In this document: piece after piece, positions 50,801-61,570 of the stretch
Position numbering within the stretch: position 1 is the stretch's first letter
Layout of the letters: each line of letters opens with the position of its first letter
Assembly (NCBI GenBank): GCA_033439295.1
Contig: JAVTLE010000003.1
Coordinates: 496,001-560,000, forward strand
Source: Deuterostichococcus epilithicus
Taxonomy: Eukaryota; Chlorophyta; Trebouxiophyceae; Prasiolales; Stichococcaceae
Direction: 5' to 3'
DNA: 64,000 nucleotides
The notes under the pieces: model-generated
The model's input: only the letters and a program-made list of their open reading frames with translations
Databases searched by the model: none
Told to the model about the DNA's origin: nothing
Position numbers and translations under genes: made by a program

Positions 50801-53731
50801 GTGGCAGCTTTGCGCTTGCGGTAATGTCGCAATTAATGAGGATCAACCGAGACGCGACTGTTGTTGGTCGAAAACAAAATTCAATCCCCGTCATTGTGGC
50901 TTCGGCCCTTTGACAATTTCTGGACGGAGGGTGCTTCGGCTGTATCCCTCCCAACACTACCCCCCAACCCTCCACAAACACACCACCCCCACTTATCCAT
51001 ATCGTCGTTCCTGCCCAACACCGTGCTGAGCACCTGGGCAACTTGCTGACAGCGCACCCTTGACGGCAGGGATACAACAGGAACAGACGCCCTTGCACCA
51101 TGCTGCAAGCAATTGGTTTTCAGCCTCCATGTCTCTGTTGGACCGCAGGCGCCTGGCGGAGCACTGCGGGCCGGTGCGCACAGTGGGAGCGCTGACCGCG
51201 CTGCTGCAGCGGCGCTGGAGCGGACCGCCTTCGCCGCTGGCTGTCGCCTGCATCACCAGCGCCGCGCGGGCGCACGAGGCATGCCCTTCCTTCGAAACTG
51301 CTGTTGACAAACTGCTGTTGATGGCGGGCCTGAGGGTGACGCTTGGGTGTGCAAATCTATCGGAGTGAAGTATCGTGTCGTTCTGTGCATCATTGACACC
51401 GCTGTTGGTACTTGAGTTGCAGCGAACACCCAGCCCAGCGCAGGGTTCAAACCATTCAGGCATGCTTATCATTCTTGCACATGTCCGACTTGAACGTATC
51501 TCCCTTTGCCCGCAGCCACTGCTGCACGGCGCGGTGGCGCCGCTGCTGCGCGACGCGGCGGCGCTGCTGGTGGCCGACGCGCCGCCCCCCGGGCAGCAGG
51601 AAGCAGCACACGCCACCCTGCAGCAGCTGGCCCTGGCGGAGCCTCTAGGGGAGGTCGACGCGACGCTGATGCTGTCCGCTCTTTGGCACCAGGCAAGTGG
51701 CTACTTCGGCTTCCCTGCTCGCTCGCTCTGACAGATAGCGAGACTCGTGGCGGCGCGGTCCCGCTTGGCTCGCCGAGCAGCTGGGCATGCGGCGACAGTG
51801 TCTCGCACATGGAAGCGGTGGTCTCGCCAGTGCGCAAAGCACCACGCTGTAAGGTGATGGCAGCGTTCTGCAATTCACGATGTGCTGTGCCAACGAGATT
51901 GAGTTGACTCTCTAATCGGTGCCTCTTCGCGTTGAATCTCCTGGTGGCTACTCCGACCCCGCAGGCGGCATCCCCGGTCAGCACCCCGCCTCACTTCGCG
52001 ACGCTGGCAAGGACTGTTGCGTGGCTGGCTGGCGCCGCCGATGTCGGCGGCCTCTCGGCGGCGTCCTCGTTCTGCGGCAGCCTGTGGGTCGCGGCCACTG
52101 CGGCGACCGGGACCCTAGCGTCGACGTCGGCAGCACGCCGCTCGGCAATCATCGCGCTGCATTGCGCTGCGGCCGCGGCCATCGCACGGGCCGCAGGTGA
52201 GCTCAATGTGCTGCTGCAGGAACAGACTTGTGTGCAGGGCAGATGTGGACTCGTCAGCTGATGTCGGAGTCAGCGTCGTGCATCATGCTAGGCGTCAACA
52301 GACTGGCTCTTCGACTTTAAACCTGACCGACGCTGCACAGAGACTCAACAAACAATCTCCTGCCCAATGCCGCTATGGTCCCTAGACAAAATATCAGCCT
52401 TGGCGAGTCTGAGCGCAGGCTCGGGGGAGCTGCCGCCGTTGGCAAGCGAACGCGCCGCGCAAGACGCGCTGCAGGCGTGCTCACACCTGCGGGTGGAGGG
52501 CGCAGCCCTTATCGTCATCAACCCAGGTGGCACTTGCTGTCTGCCAGGAGCACATTGCTGTTTGTTGAACCACCTGCTCGCCACCTTTGGCTCCCGACAA
52601 GAGGAGGACCTGCCAGTTGAGATGCATATCGACTCAGGAAGCGGCATGCGCCGAGATGCGTCCATCCCCCCAGCACCTACTATGAGGCAGTGCCAGGGGC
52701 GGCGCTGCACGCGGGCTGCAGTGCCTGCTTCCACAGCATTGCGGCTGCGCTGTGGCGTGAACGCTGTTGATGCCACTTTGGACGGCGTGCAGGCGAATGG
52801 TCGGTGGAGGACGAGGCGGCCGCGGCGCCATTGCTGGCGGGCTTCGGCGCCGGCGGCGCCCCGGCGCCCGCCGCTGCGCTGCTGGCGGCACACCCCGGGC
52901 TGGCGGCGGCGGCGGCACGGCCGTTCGCTTTGGTGCCCTGCGCTGCGCTGCGCGATCAGTCGCAGGTGTGTTCAGGGACGAATGTTCTGCGGGCCGCCCA
53001 GAGACCGATTGCGCCTCTGGACAGGCGACTGTCGTGTCAATGCAGTAGCCTCAGCCGTTGGCGAGGCTTCTGCACAGGGCTGCCCTCGGTGAATTCATTG
53101 ACATGCGCTGTTGCAAGCAGCCTGGAGAGTTTCTGGCATTCAGTCAGCCTGCTGCACCTGCGTTCGAGCATGCTGCTTCTCGCAGGGCCGGGACGCAACC
53201 GCCGAGGCTGCTCGAGACGGCGGCGCCGCCGCTGGCACAGCCGCCGGCGCGGCCCTGGCAGCGCACGCCGTGCAGCCCGCCTCGCCGCCCGCGTTCGCGC
53301 CTGTCGCAGGCGGCGAGCGCTCCCGCGAGCCGGCGCGCGTCACCCGCCGCAGCGGCAGCCCCAGGGTGGGCTCGACGCCAGTGCCCCTGTCCCCGCAGTC
53401 CCCCGGATCGCCTGTCAATGCTGCCGGCGACAGGCAGGCTCTACCATTCAGTCATTCCCCCACCCAGCCGCCGGCCGTCGCCGGCGTGGCGGCATCCGGT
53501 GCCGCCGGCGGCGGCGGTGCAGACGAGGAGGTCGACGCCGTGGCCGTGGTCAGCCCTGCTGGCGGCGCGCCGGCAGGACCGAGCCAGGCTTTCATGCAGC
53601 CGGTGGAGCCTGCTGCAGCGGACGGGGGAGCAGCCGAGGCGGTCGCTGCATTGGACGCGCTGCTGGCGTTGCATGGCGTGCCGGCGCTGCAGCGGGACCC
53701 GCCGCCTGGCCTGAACACCGCGGCCGCCTAG
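47812..53731 (+). CDS. EFR3: EFR3-like plasma-membrane scaffold for PI4-kinase
   Basis: EFR3 proteins are palmitoylated helical-repeat scaffolds that hold PI4-kinase III alpha at the plasma membrane. Exon 1 (47812-48003) opens 'MNCGCNCFGI' (a Cys cluster for lipid attachment), then 'RPIKRYNLLVPDVFPKQ' and 'ARKIKRLLEYVDKNPQRGPK', which parallel plant EFR3 (RQPVKRYKKLLADIFPR...RKIGKLCEYASKNPLRIPK). Exon 2, from 48293, continues 'VSRRLARRLGSDMRRGHWGF'. About eleven more exons encode Ala/Leu-rich helices, for example near 48770-48968, 49235-49487, 50150-50340, 51150-51300, 51515-51690 and 51965-52230. The C-tail is disordered, ending at a TAG on 53729-53731. Intron 1 uses a GC donor (AAG|GCAAGC). 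Only the N-terminal 110 residues give direct family support; the helical repeats fit but are not diagnostic. Confidence 0.75.
48046..48163 (+). repeat. Tandem repeat of two units in EFR3-like intron 1
   Basis: 48046-48107 and 48108-48163 are diverged copies sharing TGCATTGA, TGAACA, AAGCAGCATG and ACGGCCTGT. The unit is about 60 bases. Here the repeat is intronic and not related to an exon edge. Confidence 0.85.
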
Positions 53732-54920
53732 GAGCTGCATATGCCTCCGGTACTGGCGCCAGGGGCTGTGCAGAGCCGGAGTGGCTTGGGCGGTGGAGGA
53801 ACCTGCTTTGGCTTGGGCGTCGCTGGACACTGCTGCTGTGAGGGTCGAGTATGCTTTTGCACCTCTGCGGCAGAGGATGATGATCCGGCCATGTGCCAAC
53901 AGTCCCACCGCTTGGTCCTACCTCCTTCTGTCCGAGATCACTTGTGCGTGCTGCGCTGTTGCGCACGATCTGTCGGAACCTGTAAGTGACGCACTACTAA
54001 AAGCCAGACACGGTAGTCCGACCAGCCGAACAGACTGTGGACACAAATCGGCGCGGGACAAGTCGGGGCACCGCATGTCAAGATGACAGCAACCACCGCA
54101 CCGACACTCGAGCAAGAGCTTTCGGCAGCAAGGGAATAGGGAAGATCAACTAGACTAGAGCAATTACAATACCTACCTACTCACATATGTAGGCATGCAA
54201 GCAAAATACTGGACCAGTGTGCGAGTCAGTCGATGATAACGACCAAATGCCTACAGAATAGCCGGAACAACAGTAGCAAAAATCAAACGAGAAGGTGCCG
54301 TCAATGCGCTGATTGCGGCGCATCAGCAGGAGCGGCCACTTGCTGAAGGCCGCTGACTGCTGGCCTGACCAGCCTATACCGCAATCAACGGTGGTAAAGG
54401 CACAGCCGCAGCCAGGAACCAGTGCGCATGCCCTCTTGGCTGACTCCCGGGGGTGATGGACCCGGAAGCAGGGCAGTCCCTGGAAGTTTGCGCCCTCTTG
54501 GCTGACTCCCGGGGGTGATGGCCCCGAAGGCAGGGCGGAGCGTCCTGGGACGGACGCCAGCTGGCGCCGTTGCTGTTTTCTCCCAGGCGGTGCAGGTTTG
54601 CCATGTCATGTGCTGCGTGTGTTGCACACCGGCTGCTCAGGTTACCGCAGGCGCCCGCAATTCCTGCGCCGCCGCTGTGTGGTGGTCTAGACCAGCACCG
54701 GGCGCGGGAGCGATGTCCCTGGAATGAGGCGGGCATGGCGGCTGGCCGACCGCCCGTCTGTTGAGCTGCCTGACGCGCTCTGGATGTTGGCGGCCAGACC
54801 AGTGAGTCCGGGACCGCCGTCTGGGCGGCAGGGTCCCGCCGCCCAGCAGCAGCAGACAGGACCTCAGCACTGCACCCGTGTGCTGGAAGGCTCGTGGCGG
54901 CACCGCGCCCGTGCGGGGCC
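53732..54920. other. Tail-to-tail spacer, EFR3-like / STAT-like
   Basis: About 1.2 kb between convergent stops. It holds the direct repeat at 54430-54536 and a moderately AT-rich section at 54120-54300. No supported gene. Confidence 0.4.
54430..54536. repeat. Direct repeat of about 46 bases, two copies
   Basis: 54430-54476 and 54492-54536 share GCCCTCTTGGCTGACTCCCG and the following GGGGTGATGG with only small changes after it; spacing is 62 bases. Confidence 0.92.
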
Positions 54921-55453
54921 TCAGCAGCAGCGCCTGTCGGCATAGCCGGGAGCATCCGAGTCGCAGAAGCACGGCGGAACTTCCACCAGCTTCAAGCGGC
55001 GCGGCAGCCGCTGCTGTGCGGCGAGCGGCTGCAGCTGCAGCGACGAGCCGTCCAGCCGTCCTGCCGTGGCATTCGGCGAATAGGGCTGCTCGACCTGCAG
55101 CCGGGTGCTGCTGCTGTGGCACGGCCGCTGATCCCCCAGGTGCGCCCGCCGCTGTGGCTGCTCGGCGACGGGTGCCGCGGCCGCCGAGCCGCCGCCGAGC
55201 CTAAAACCCTGCTGCAGGGCCTCCAGCTGCTGCTGCTGCCGCTGAGCAGCTTCCTGCCGCTGCTGCCGCACCCGGTGCTGCGCCTCGGCCAGCTGCAGGG
55301 CGAGCGGCGAGTCGAGGCTCGGGCTGCGGGCCGCCGTGCCGCCACCGCCGCTGCCACTTCGGCCCGGCCCGCCGCCGCCAACGCTGCTGCCGCCACTCAG
55401 GAAGGCGCCAGTGCCAAGACGGGGCCACGGCTTCAGCGCCGACAGCGCCCCAC

Positions 55454-55500
<47 letters not shown>

Positions 55501-56018
55501 GAATGAGCCTGTAGCTGGTCGGCGGCGCCGGCCGACGCCGGGGGGGCGCCGCCAAACACCTCCTCCTGCACGCCAACACGTATAACAGTGACGGCGACCT
55601 CCTCGCATCGGCAACCTGCTCCTGTGCGTGTGCCCACTCACATTCAGCCTGACCTGCCTAACATGGCCTGCAGTGCATCACAACATGACCGCCTGCGCCA
55701 CTTCAGGACAGCAACCCACCGCGATGTGCCGCCGCTGCAGATCCGCTGGCCAACCCGATTTTTCCCTAACCCCCCTGTCACAGCTTCGAGGTAGTTCATG
55801 TGAGCCTACCCACACATTCGCTGCGACATTCCAAGGCTTACAGCAAGCAGCACGGTGACTTGTGGGCACACCACACACCTTGGGCAGCAGGCGGCCGGTC
55901 GGCGCGTCCAGCAGCAAGGCCGCCTGGCGACAGGCGGCCACGTGCGCCGCGAGCGGCCGCTCCGCAAGCGTGGCGCCGNCCAGCAGCTGGTGGGACACGA
56001 GCGGCGTGCTGCCGCCGC

Positions 56019-56060
<42 letters not shown>

Positions 56061-57427
56061 TGCCGCCGCCGCTGCCGCCTGGAGGCCCCGCCACACGCGC
56101 CGAGATGGCCATGGCGCCTGGCTCCTCCGCCAGCCTGTGGCGCAGGCACTGATTTGACTCAGCGTCTGTCACTGCTCCACCGCCCAGCTGAGGCGATGGA
56201 GACTGGTTGACCGCAGCGGATGCAGCATCCAGCGCCGCCGTCAATGCAGCTGCGCCTGCCGCATCCGGCCGCCTGCCAGGGCCAGCAAGCTGGGCGGCAG
56301 TGCCAGCAGTTCGTCAGTGGTGGCGTCCGAGTCGCGATTGCACAGTCGAGGCCATAGGGTCATGCACCAACAGGCGTCAGCTTAGTGGCGGCAACAGGCG
56401 TGCGCGCCTGACGAGGAAGGCGCCCATGGGCTGGTCCACTAGCGCACGTTCGGCAGAGTCCCGTCCCATGGCGAAGCCCGCGATGGCCGCCGGCACGGCC
56501 GACTCCCACAGGTGCCCGGCGCCCGCCAGCAACCGCAGCGCCCGCGCAAACCAGTCCCTGCGACAGCACATCAAGCGACTTCTGCTCGCCAAGGTGTGCA
56601 GGCTCTCGAAGCGTGCTGGCGGCTTGGCCTGGCCCTCTACCTTCGCGAGGTGTGCGTGCGCAGCCAGGTGCTCAGAGACGGGGCATTGATGGCGACATTC
56701 TCAGTGGCCTGCCTGACAGAGCTTCTGTGGCTCTTCGTGAATCCCAGTGCCATGTCCAGGCACCTGTTGGACGAAGCTGGCAGGAAACGCGCTACCGCCA
56801 AGTCTGAGGCCTTGCCACTGTGCAATCAAGTGAGACGAATGCCAGAGCACTCACTTGAAGGCCAGCCAGTCGTCCGGCGAGGCGGCGGTTGCGGCGCCGC
56901 CGGCAAAGCGGCCGCCTCCTCGCCGGCCCGCCGGCAGCCCGGCTGCGGCCTNCAGTGCCGCCATGTCCGCCGCCGCCAGGCGCCGCGTCAAGCCCGCCGC
57001 AGCATAGCGCCGGTGCACCCACCCGGCGACGGCGTTTGCAGTGGCTGCTGCTGCCGCTGGCCGCTGGCCGCCGTCGCCCTCGTCATCACTGCCTGCGCAA
57101 GGGGCAACAGCGAATGCTGAGGCGCAGGTGATGGCATTCCAGACGGCATCGCATGCTAAACCCACATTCATGTGCCCGCAGGCACTGGGCAGCAGCAGCC
57201 AGTACATGGCGACGCATGGCAGATGCACGTATCCCCTACTGTTGGCCTGCGCTGCGCAACAGAGAGCTGGCCGGTGCACTGCCAACCTTGCTGTTGCAGG
57301 ATGCTGCCCTGCATGTGATACACAACTCCAACCAGACTCACTGTCGTCAGGGCCGCCGAACGGCTGGTGCTGCCACGTCCCGCCGCCCTGAGCGGCCGCC
57401 TTCTGTTGATCCCCCGAGTGCTGCTGG

Positions 57428-57460
<33 letters not shown>

Positions 57461-60000
57461 GGCTGCATCGGGTGCTGCTGGAAGCCGCCCGCTGCCTGGC
57501 TGCCAACAGGGTGGAAGTTGGGCAGCAGCGCCGCCACGCCAGGAGCCATGCCGCCGTAGGTGCCGCCAAAGCCGCCCAGAGCAGGTCCGCCGGCACCGCC
57601 GCCGCCGCCGCCGCCGCCGCCACCGGGGAACGGTACCGCCGCCTGCGGNGGCGCCGGNNACGAGTGCGCCAGCGGCGGCGGCGGCCGCTGCCGCTTTGCC
57701 GGCGGCGCGGCTGCGGAAGCGCCGCCGAGCGGGCTAGAGGATGCCACGGGTGCGCCGGTCAAAGTCTCCAGCGCCTTGGCGAATTGGTCCGTGCGGCGAG
57801 AGATGATGACAGTCGGCAGCATGTAGATGCTGTAGAGCAGGTCATCCTGCGGAGCGGAGCAAGGCGGCAAGTTTCATCATTGGCCTTTCAGTTCTGAAAG
57901 GAGCCGTACTCAGGCTCCTGAGGTCACGCCCTTATATGTCTCGACCCTTGACGTTGGCACAGCGCAGTCCTTCGATCGCAGGTGCCTAGGTCACCCAGGT
58001 CATTGGTCACAAAGCCACGCAGCTGCCTGTGCGTCCAAACGCTCTCCTCCCACTTCTGCGAGCAGCTGTGTGCCAGCCTGCAGCGCTGCGCCCAAGCGAG
58101 ACCCACCTTGATGCGCAGCGCGAAGACCAGCCAGCGCTTGGACATGCGCGAGGACTTGATGAAGCGCAGGTCCGCAAAGTCAAAGTGTTCCACGTGGGTG
58201 CACTCCCCGCCGGCGTCCGCCGTGCCGCCGATCTCTCCGCTTGACGGCACCTGCCAGTGAGGTGAACACGTCAAGCATGGGCAGGGGTAATAATCGGCAC
58301 GTTGGCATGACCCAAGCAGGACCGCCTTGGCTCGGCATGGCCGAATGGAGTCGGATGATTCTCAGAAGCCCGATGTCTTAGGAGCATGCCAGGGGTTGCA
58401 GGTTGTTAAGCGCCTCGCCTGGATGTGTCGGATCATGCGCGTGTTCTCGATCTCTGCCTGCGCGGGGTTCTGATCCGGCTTCCAGGCGGCCGGCTTTGCC
58501 AGTTGGGCGTCCACCATGGTCGCCACGTCCACGCGCACCGGCAGGCTCAGGCGGCCCCTGTAGCGAAGCTCCAGCCGCACCTATAGTAAGCAGCCAGGCT
58601 TCGGCTGCAGCAGGGAAGAAGGCACCAAAAGGATTGTCGAGCTCGCGCGGTCAAAAGGTTGCGGCTTGCCATGCGATTTCAAGGGACCAGGTGGATGGCG
58701 CTGCAGAAACACTGCTCGCTGAGTTGCGCGCAGCTCCACAACTGCATGCGAGCGCACATCGCACGTGGGCTCTGGCGGCAACAGTTCCGGGGATGTCGTT
58801 CGTGAGTGCACCCACCTTGAAGGACGGGCGGAACAGCTTGCGCTGCACCATGGGCCGCGCGAAGGAGGCGGGCGCCTGCACCAGCCGCAGCCCCACCGAC
58901 AGCGGGTACGCCTCACTGACCTGTGTCGAAAACAGCCCAGCATTCCGAGTGACATCAGCTCTCAAAACATGTGGAGTGTGTTCAAGAAGCAGGGCTCCAG
59001 TGGGCACGATGCTGTCAGAAGAGAGACGACGGGACAGCCGAGATGGGGTGCTGGTGGCCGGCGGAGCTGGACGGCCGCGCCTGCGCGGCGTCGGCGACAC
59101 GGGGCGCCTGGCGTGCACCGCTGTGCCTCCACGCCAGCGTGCATCGGTGGGGCTCGGGCCGAGGAGGAGAGCGGGGCAACCCCACCTGTCTAACCATGGT
59201 GGGGTCGCCAAAGTTGCTGGTGGCCTCCGCCAGGAGGCTGTCCTGCTGCCGCCACTGGTCCAGCCGGTGCGCTGCGGGGGCGCGGACACAGCGTGATGGC
59301 CTCGGGCCCCGCAGATCGAGTCGCATTGCTGCAGTTTGGAATGCATTCAGCATCGACCCGCAGCATGCCATCTGTGGGGCAGCATGCGCGGCGGGACCGC
59401 CGCAGCCGCAGCTCATTGGCAGGAAGCTCATGGAGGAGTGCGCAGTCATGGATGTGGCCGGCAGGGTGTCCCAGCATACCTTCTTGCATGGTGCTGTAGC
59501 GCACATACATCTGCTGGTGCTGCTCCAGGGCCGGCTGCAGAGCATGGCAACAGGAAATCAAGAGCACCCCTGTGGGGCAGCGAGCAGAGCACGAACCGCT
59601 GACAATGAAACTCATGCAGAATCACTGCAAGCAAGAGCGAAAGGTCTCTGGCGACATCCTGTGCAGGCATACCTGGGGCAGGCCTGCCATCTCGTCTGCA
59701 GCCTGCGGCAACAGGTGCGAGCGAGTTCAGCAGCCATTCCAGGGGCAGTGGCATGCATGAATCAGACAGGATGCGATGCAGGCACAGATGAGGCTGCCGC
59801 TCACCGCCAGGAGGGCTGCTGTCTCTACCTCTGTGCCCGCACTGAAGTTCCACTCCTGGGCCTTCTGTGCCGCAGCTGCAAACCACACAGCGTCAGGGTT
59901 TGAAGATGCAGCTCGGGTCCGGTGCAGCGGCTCGCGATTGATCGGTGCAGAAGGACAACATGCTACCTACCCAGACTCAAGTGGTCCATGGCTCCCTAAA
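54921..60000 (-). CDS. STAT-like transcription factor (coil, DNA-binding, linker, SH2)
   Basis: Twelve minus-strand exons join in phase: 59875-59829, 59702-59673, 59534-59480, 59271-59195, 58920-58816, 58580-58419, 58250-58107, 57846-57342, 57092-56855, 56557-56408, 56134-55879 and 55565-54921, at least 804 residues. The order is that of STAT proteins: a helical coil ('ALEQHQQMYVRYSTM', 'HRLDQWRQQDSLLAEA'); a DNA-binding barrel ('FARPMVQRKLFRPSFK', 'VRLELRYRGRLSLPVRVDV', and 'LPTVIISRRTDQ', like 'LPVVVISN' in animal STATs); a polyQ/Gly insert; a linker ('WLAFK', 'DWFARALRLLAGAGHLWES'); and an SH2 ('AGFAMGRDSAERALVDQ', 'GAFLVR', 'LAEEPGAMAISARV', 'GRLLPK', 'EEVF'). The FLVR arginine, which binds phosphotyrosine, is kept. 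The tail is Gln/Gly-rich and ends 'DAPGYADRRCC'. The start codon lies upstream of 59875 and is unknown. Two introns have GC donors. Confidence 0.8.
55455..55501. repeat. CTG microsatellite (polyQ in the STAT-like protein)
   Basis: About fifteen CTG units, read as CAG (Gln) on the minus strand, in the last exon after the SH2 domain. Confidence 0.9.
56005..56085. repeat. CCG-type repeat (poly-Gly in the SH2 region)
   Basis: A run of GCCGCC units encoding poly-Gly on the minus strand. It sits between two SH2 strands, an unusual place for a low-complexity insert. N at 55979. Confidence 0.85.
57420..57490. repeat. CTG repeat (polyQ) in the STAT-like insert
   Basis: CTG units encode about ten consecutive Gln, interrupted by His and Pro, on the minus strand in exon 57846-57342. 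A poly-Gly CCG run follows at 57593-57625. Confidence 0.85.
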
Positions 60001-61570
60001 GCTGCCGGGAGTCCACCACGCGGCGTTAGGACAGGTGCCTGAGCTCGCCGCACGCGCCAGCTTGGCTGCGTCCCACTGCGGGCGTCAGTGCAGGGCGGTT
60101 GGCAAAGCTTGACGATCCACAAGGCAGTCAGCCCTCCGGAAGCTGTTTCCCAACAGGAGCGTCACCAACCGGTGCGCCCCCAAAACGAACAGCAGCGAGC
60201 AGCTCCAACGGTGATCAGACCGCGCTACACCGAGCGACATTTCAAACCAAGCATCGGGACCGAATTCGAAGGTGCCGTCAGGTATTGGATGTGGATTCGA
60301 AGTTTTAAGCGCGTCTTGTCAGACAACTCTGACAAATTTCATGGGATTTCGTAAGGAGCGTGCCACACACACGCGCCAAAGCGTCGTAAGTGCAGGGCAG
60401 CATCCGCGGCGCGGCGCCGTCGGTGCAGCCTCGGCATGGGTCAAGCTTTCAGGAGGACCTGATACCGATGGGTAAAGTTTTAGTGCTGGGCTTGTGCACG
60501 GCGCCGCACCTCACAGCCGGTACTTGAAGCGCGTTGGAACTTCAGCTCAGAACTTCACCGCCAGCTCCAGTCACGCAATCCACACGGATTCATTATAGCG
60601 ACGAACTCCGAAGAGTTTGCGAGCGCGCATTCCCGAGCCTGCCTCTGCCAGATCGTCCATCCTGCGGGTACTTGCTGCTCCGCACCGCTGCCGACCAGCT
60701 GGCAAGCTTGTCACCGCGGTGCTGCGCGCCAGACCAGCTCCTTCCTTCCGAGGATCCGGCAGATGCAACGCGCTCGAGATGGGTCACAGGCGGCTTGGAA
60801 CCGGCTTGCACCGGCTTTCCCACTGGAGGAGGGTTGAGTCAGTTCAGCAGTCTGGATTTGTCAACCGCACGCTGCCCCGACCTACGCGCGCCTCTCAATT
60901 CTTTCCCTCGTGAACTCCAACTTTGAGACAATTTTGAGTTGGCCGAATTCATGCTGTGTTCAAGGGCACTAACTTCTCGCAAACAAATGAGACAATCTGC
61001 ATAGGAGAGTTCCAGCCAAACCCCAGTTACACACGGCTTTGCTGCCCTGCTCTTGTGGCTACCCGGAAACTTGATCACGTGTTGCTGGAGCATGCTGGAT
61101 CTAGTCGTTGCTGATCTAGCTCGCGCGGTACCACATAGCTCCCCGCAGGCGTCGCGCAAATCTGAACATCCGTTTGCACGCCGGCGCTTGCCACCGCAGT
61201 CCAGAGCTTTCAAGGGCACGGCGGTGTCGCAGTGCAGTCACGGTGCGCCGCCATGCGACACTGGTGTACAGGCACCATAGGGCACAGCGCTCCCAAGATT
61301 GGGAATGCTGAACTTCTGCGTCTTGTGACTGCAATGACTGTTGATTCTGCATGACCATCTCACTGGCAGTGACTTCAATGACCCGCTTTGGCAGGAAGCC
61401 TTGCGGCGCGGCCGGCAAATGCTGGCGCAGCCTGCTGCGCAAGCGGCTCAGCGCGCAGCGCCACCCAGCAACCAGACCGACGCCGCGAATTTGCAGTAGC
61501 TGAGGTGGTACGTCCAGCACCCAGCGCAGAAAAGCCGAGTCCAGTGCAACACCCAATCGCAGCGGGCTGC
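60001..61570. promoter_or_regulatory. Head-to-head region, STAT-like 5' end / CofD-like promoter
   Basis: Should contain the first exon(s) and promoter of the STAT-like gene and the promoter of the CofD-like gene. I could not fix an exon here. A minus-strand frame near 60823-60593 could be a leader exon but has no support. Confidence 0.35.

Noticed and set aside
60593-60823. First exon of the STAT-like gene
   Set aside because: Frame is open and has an ATG, but no donor or phase link to the exon at 59875 could be shown.
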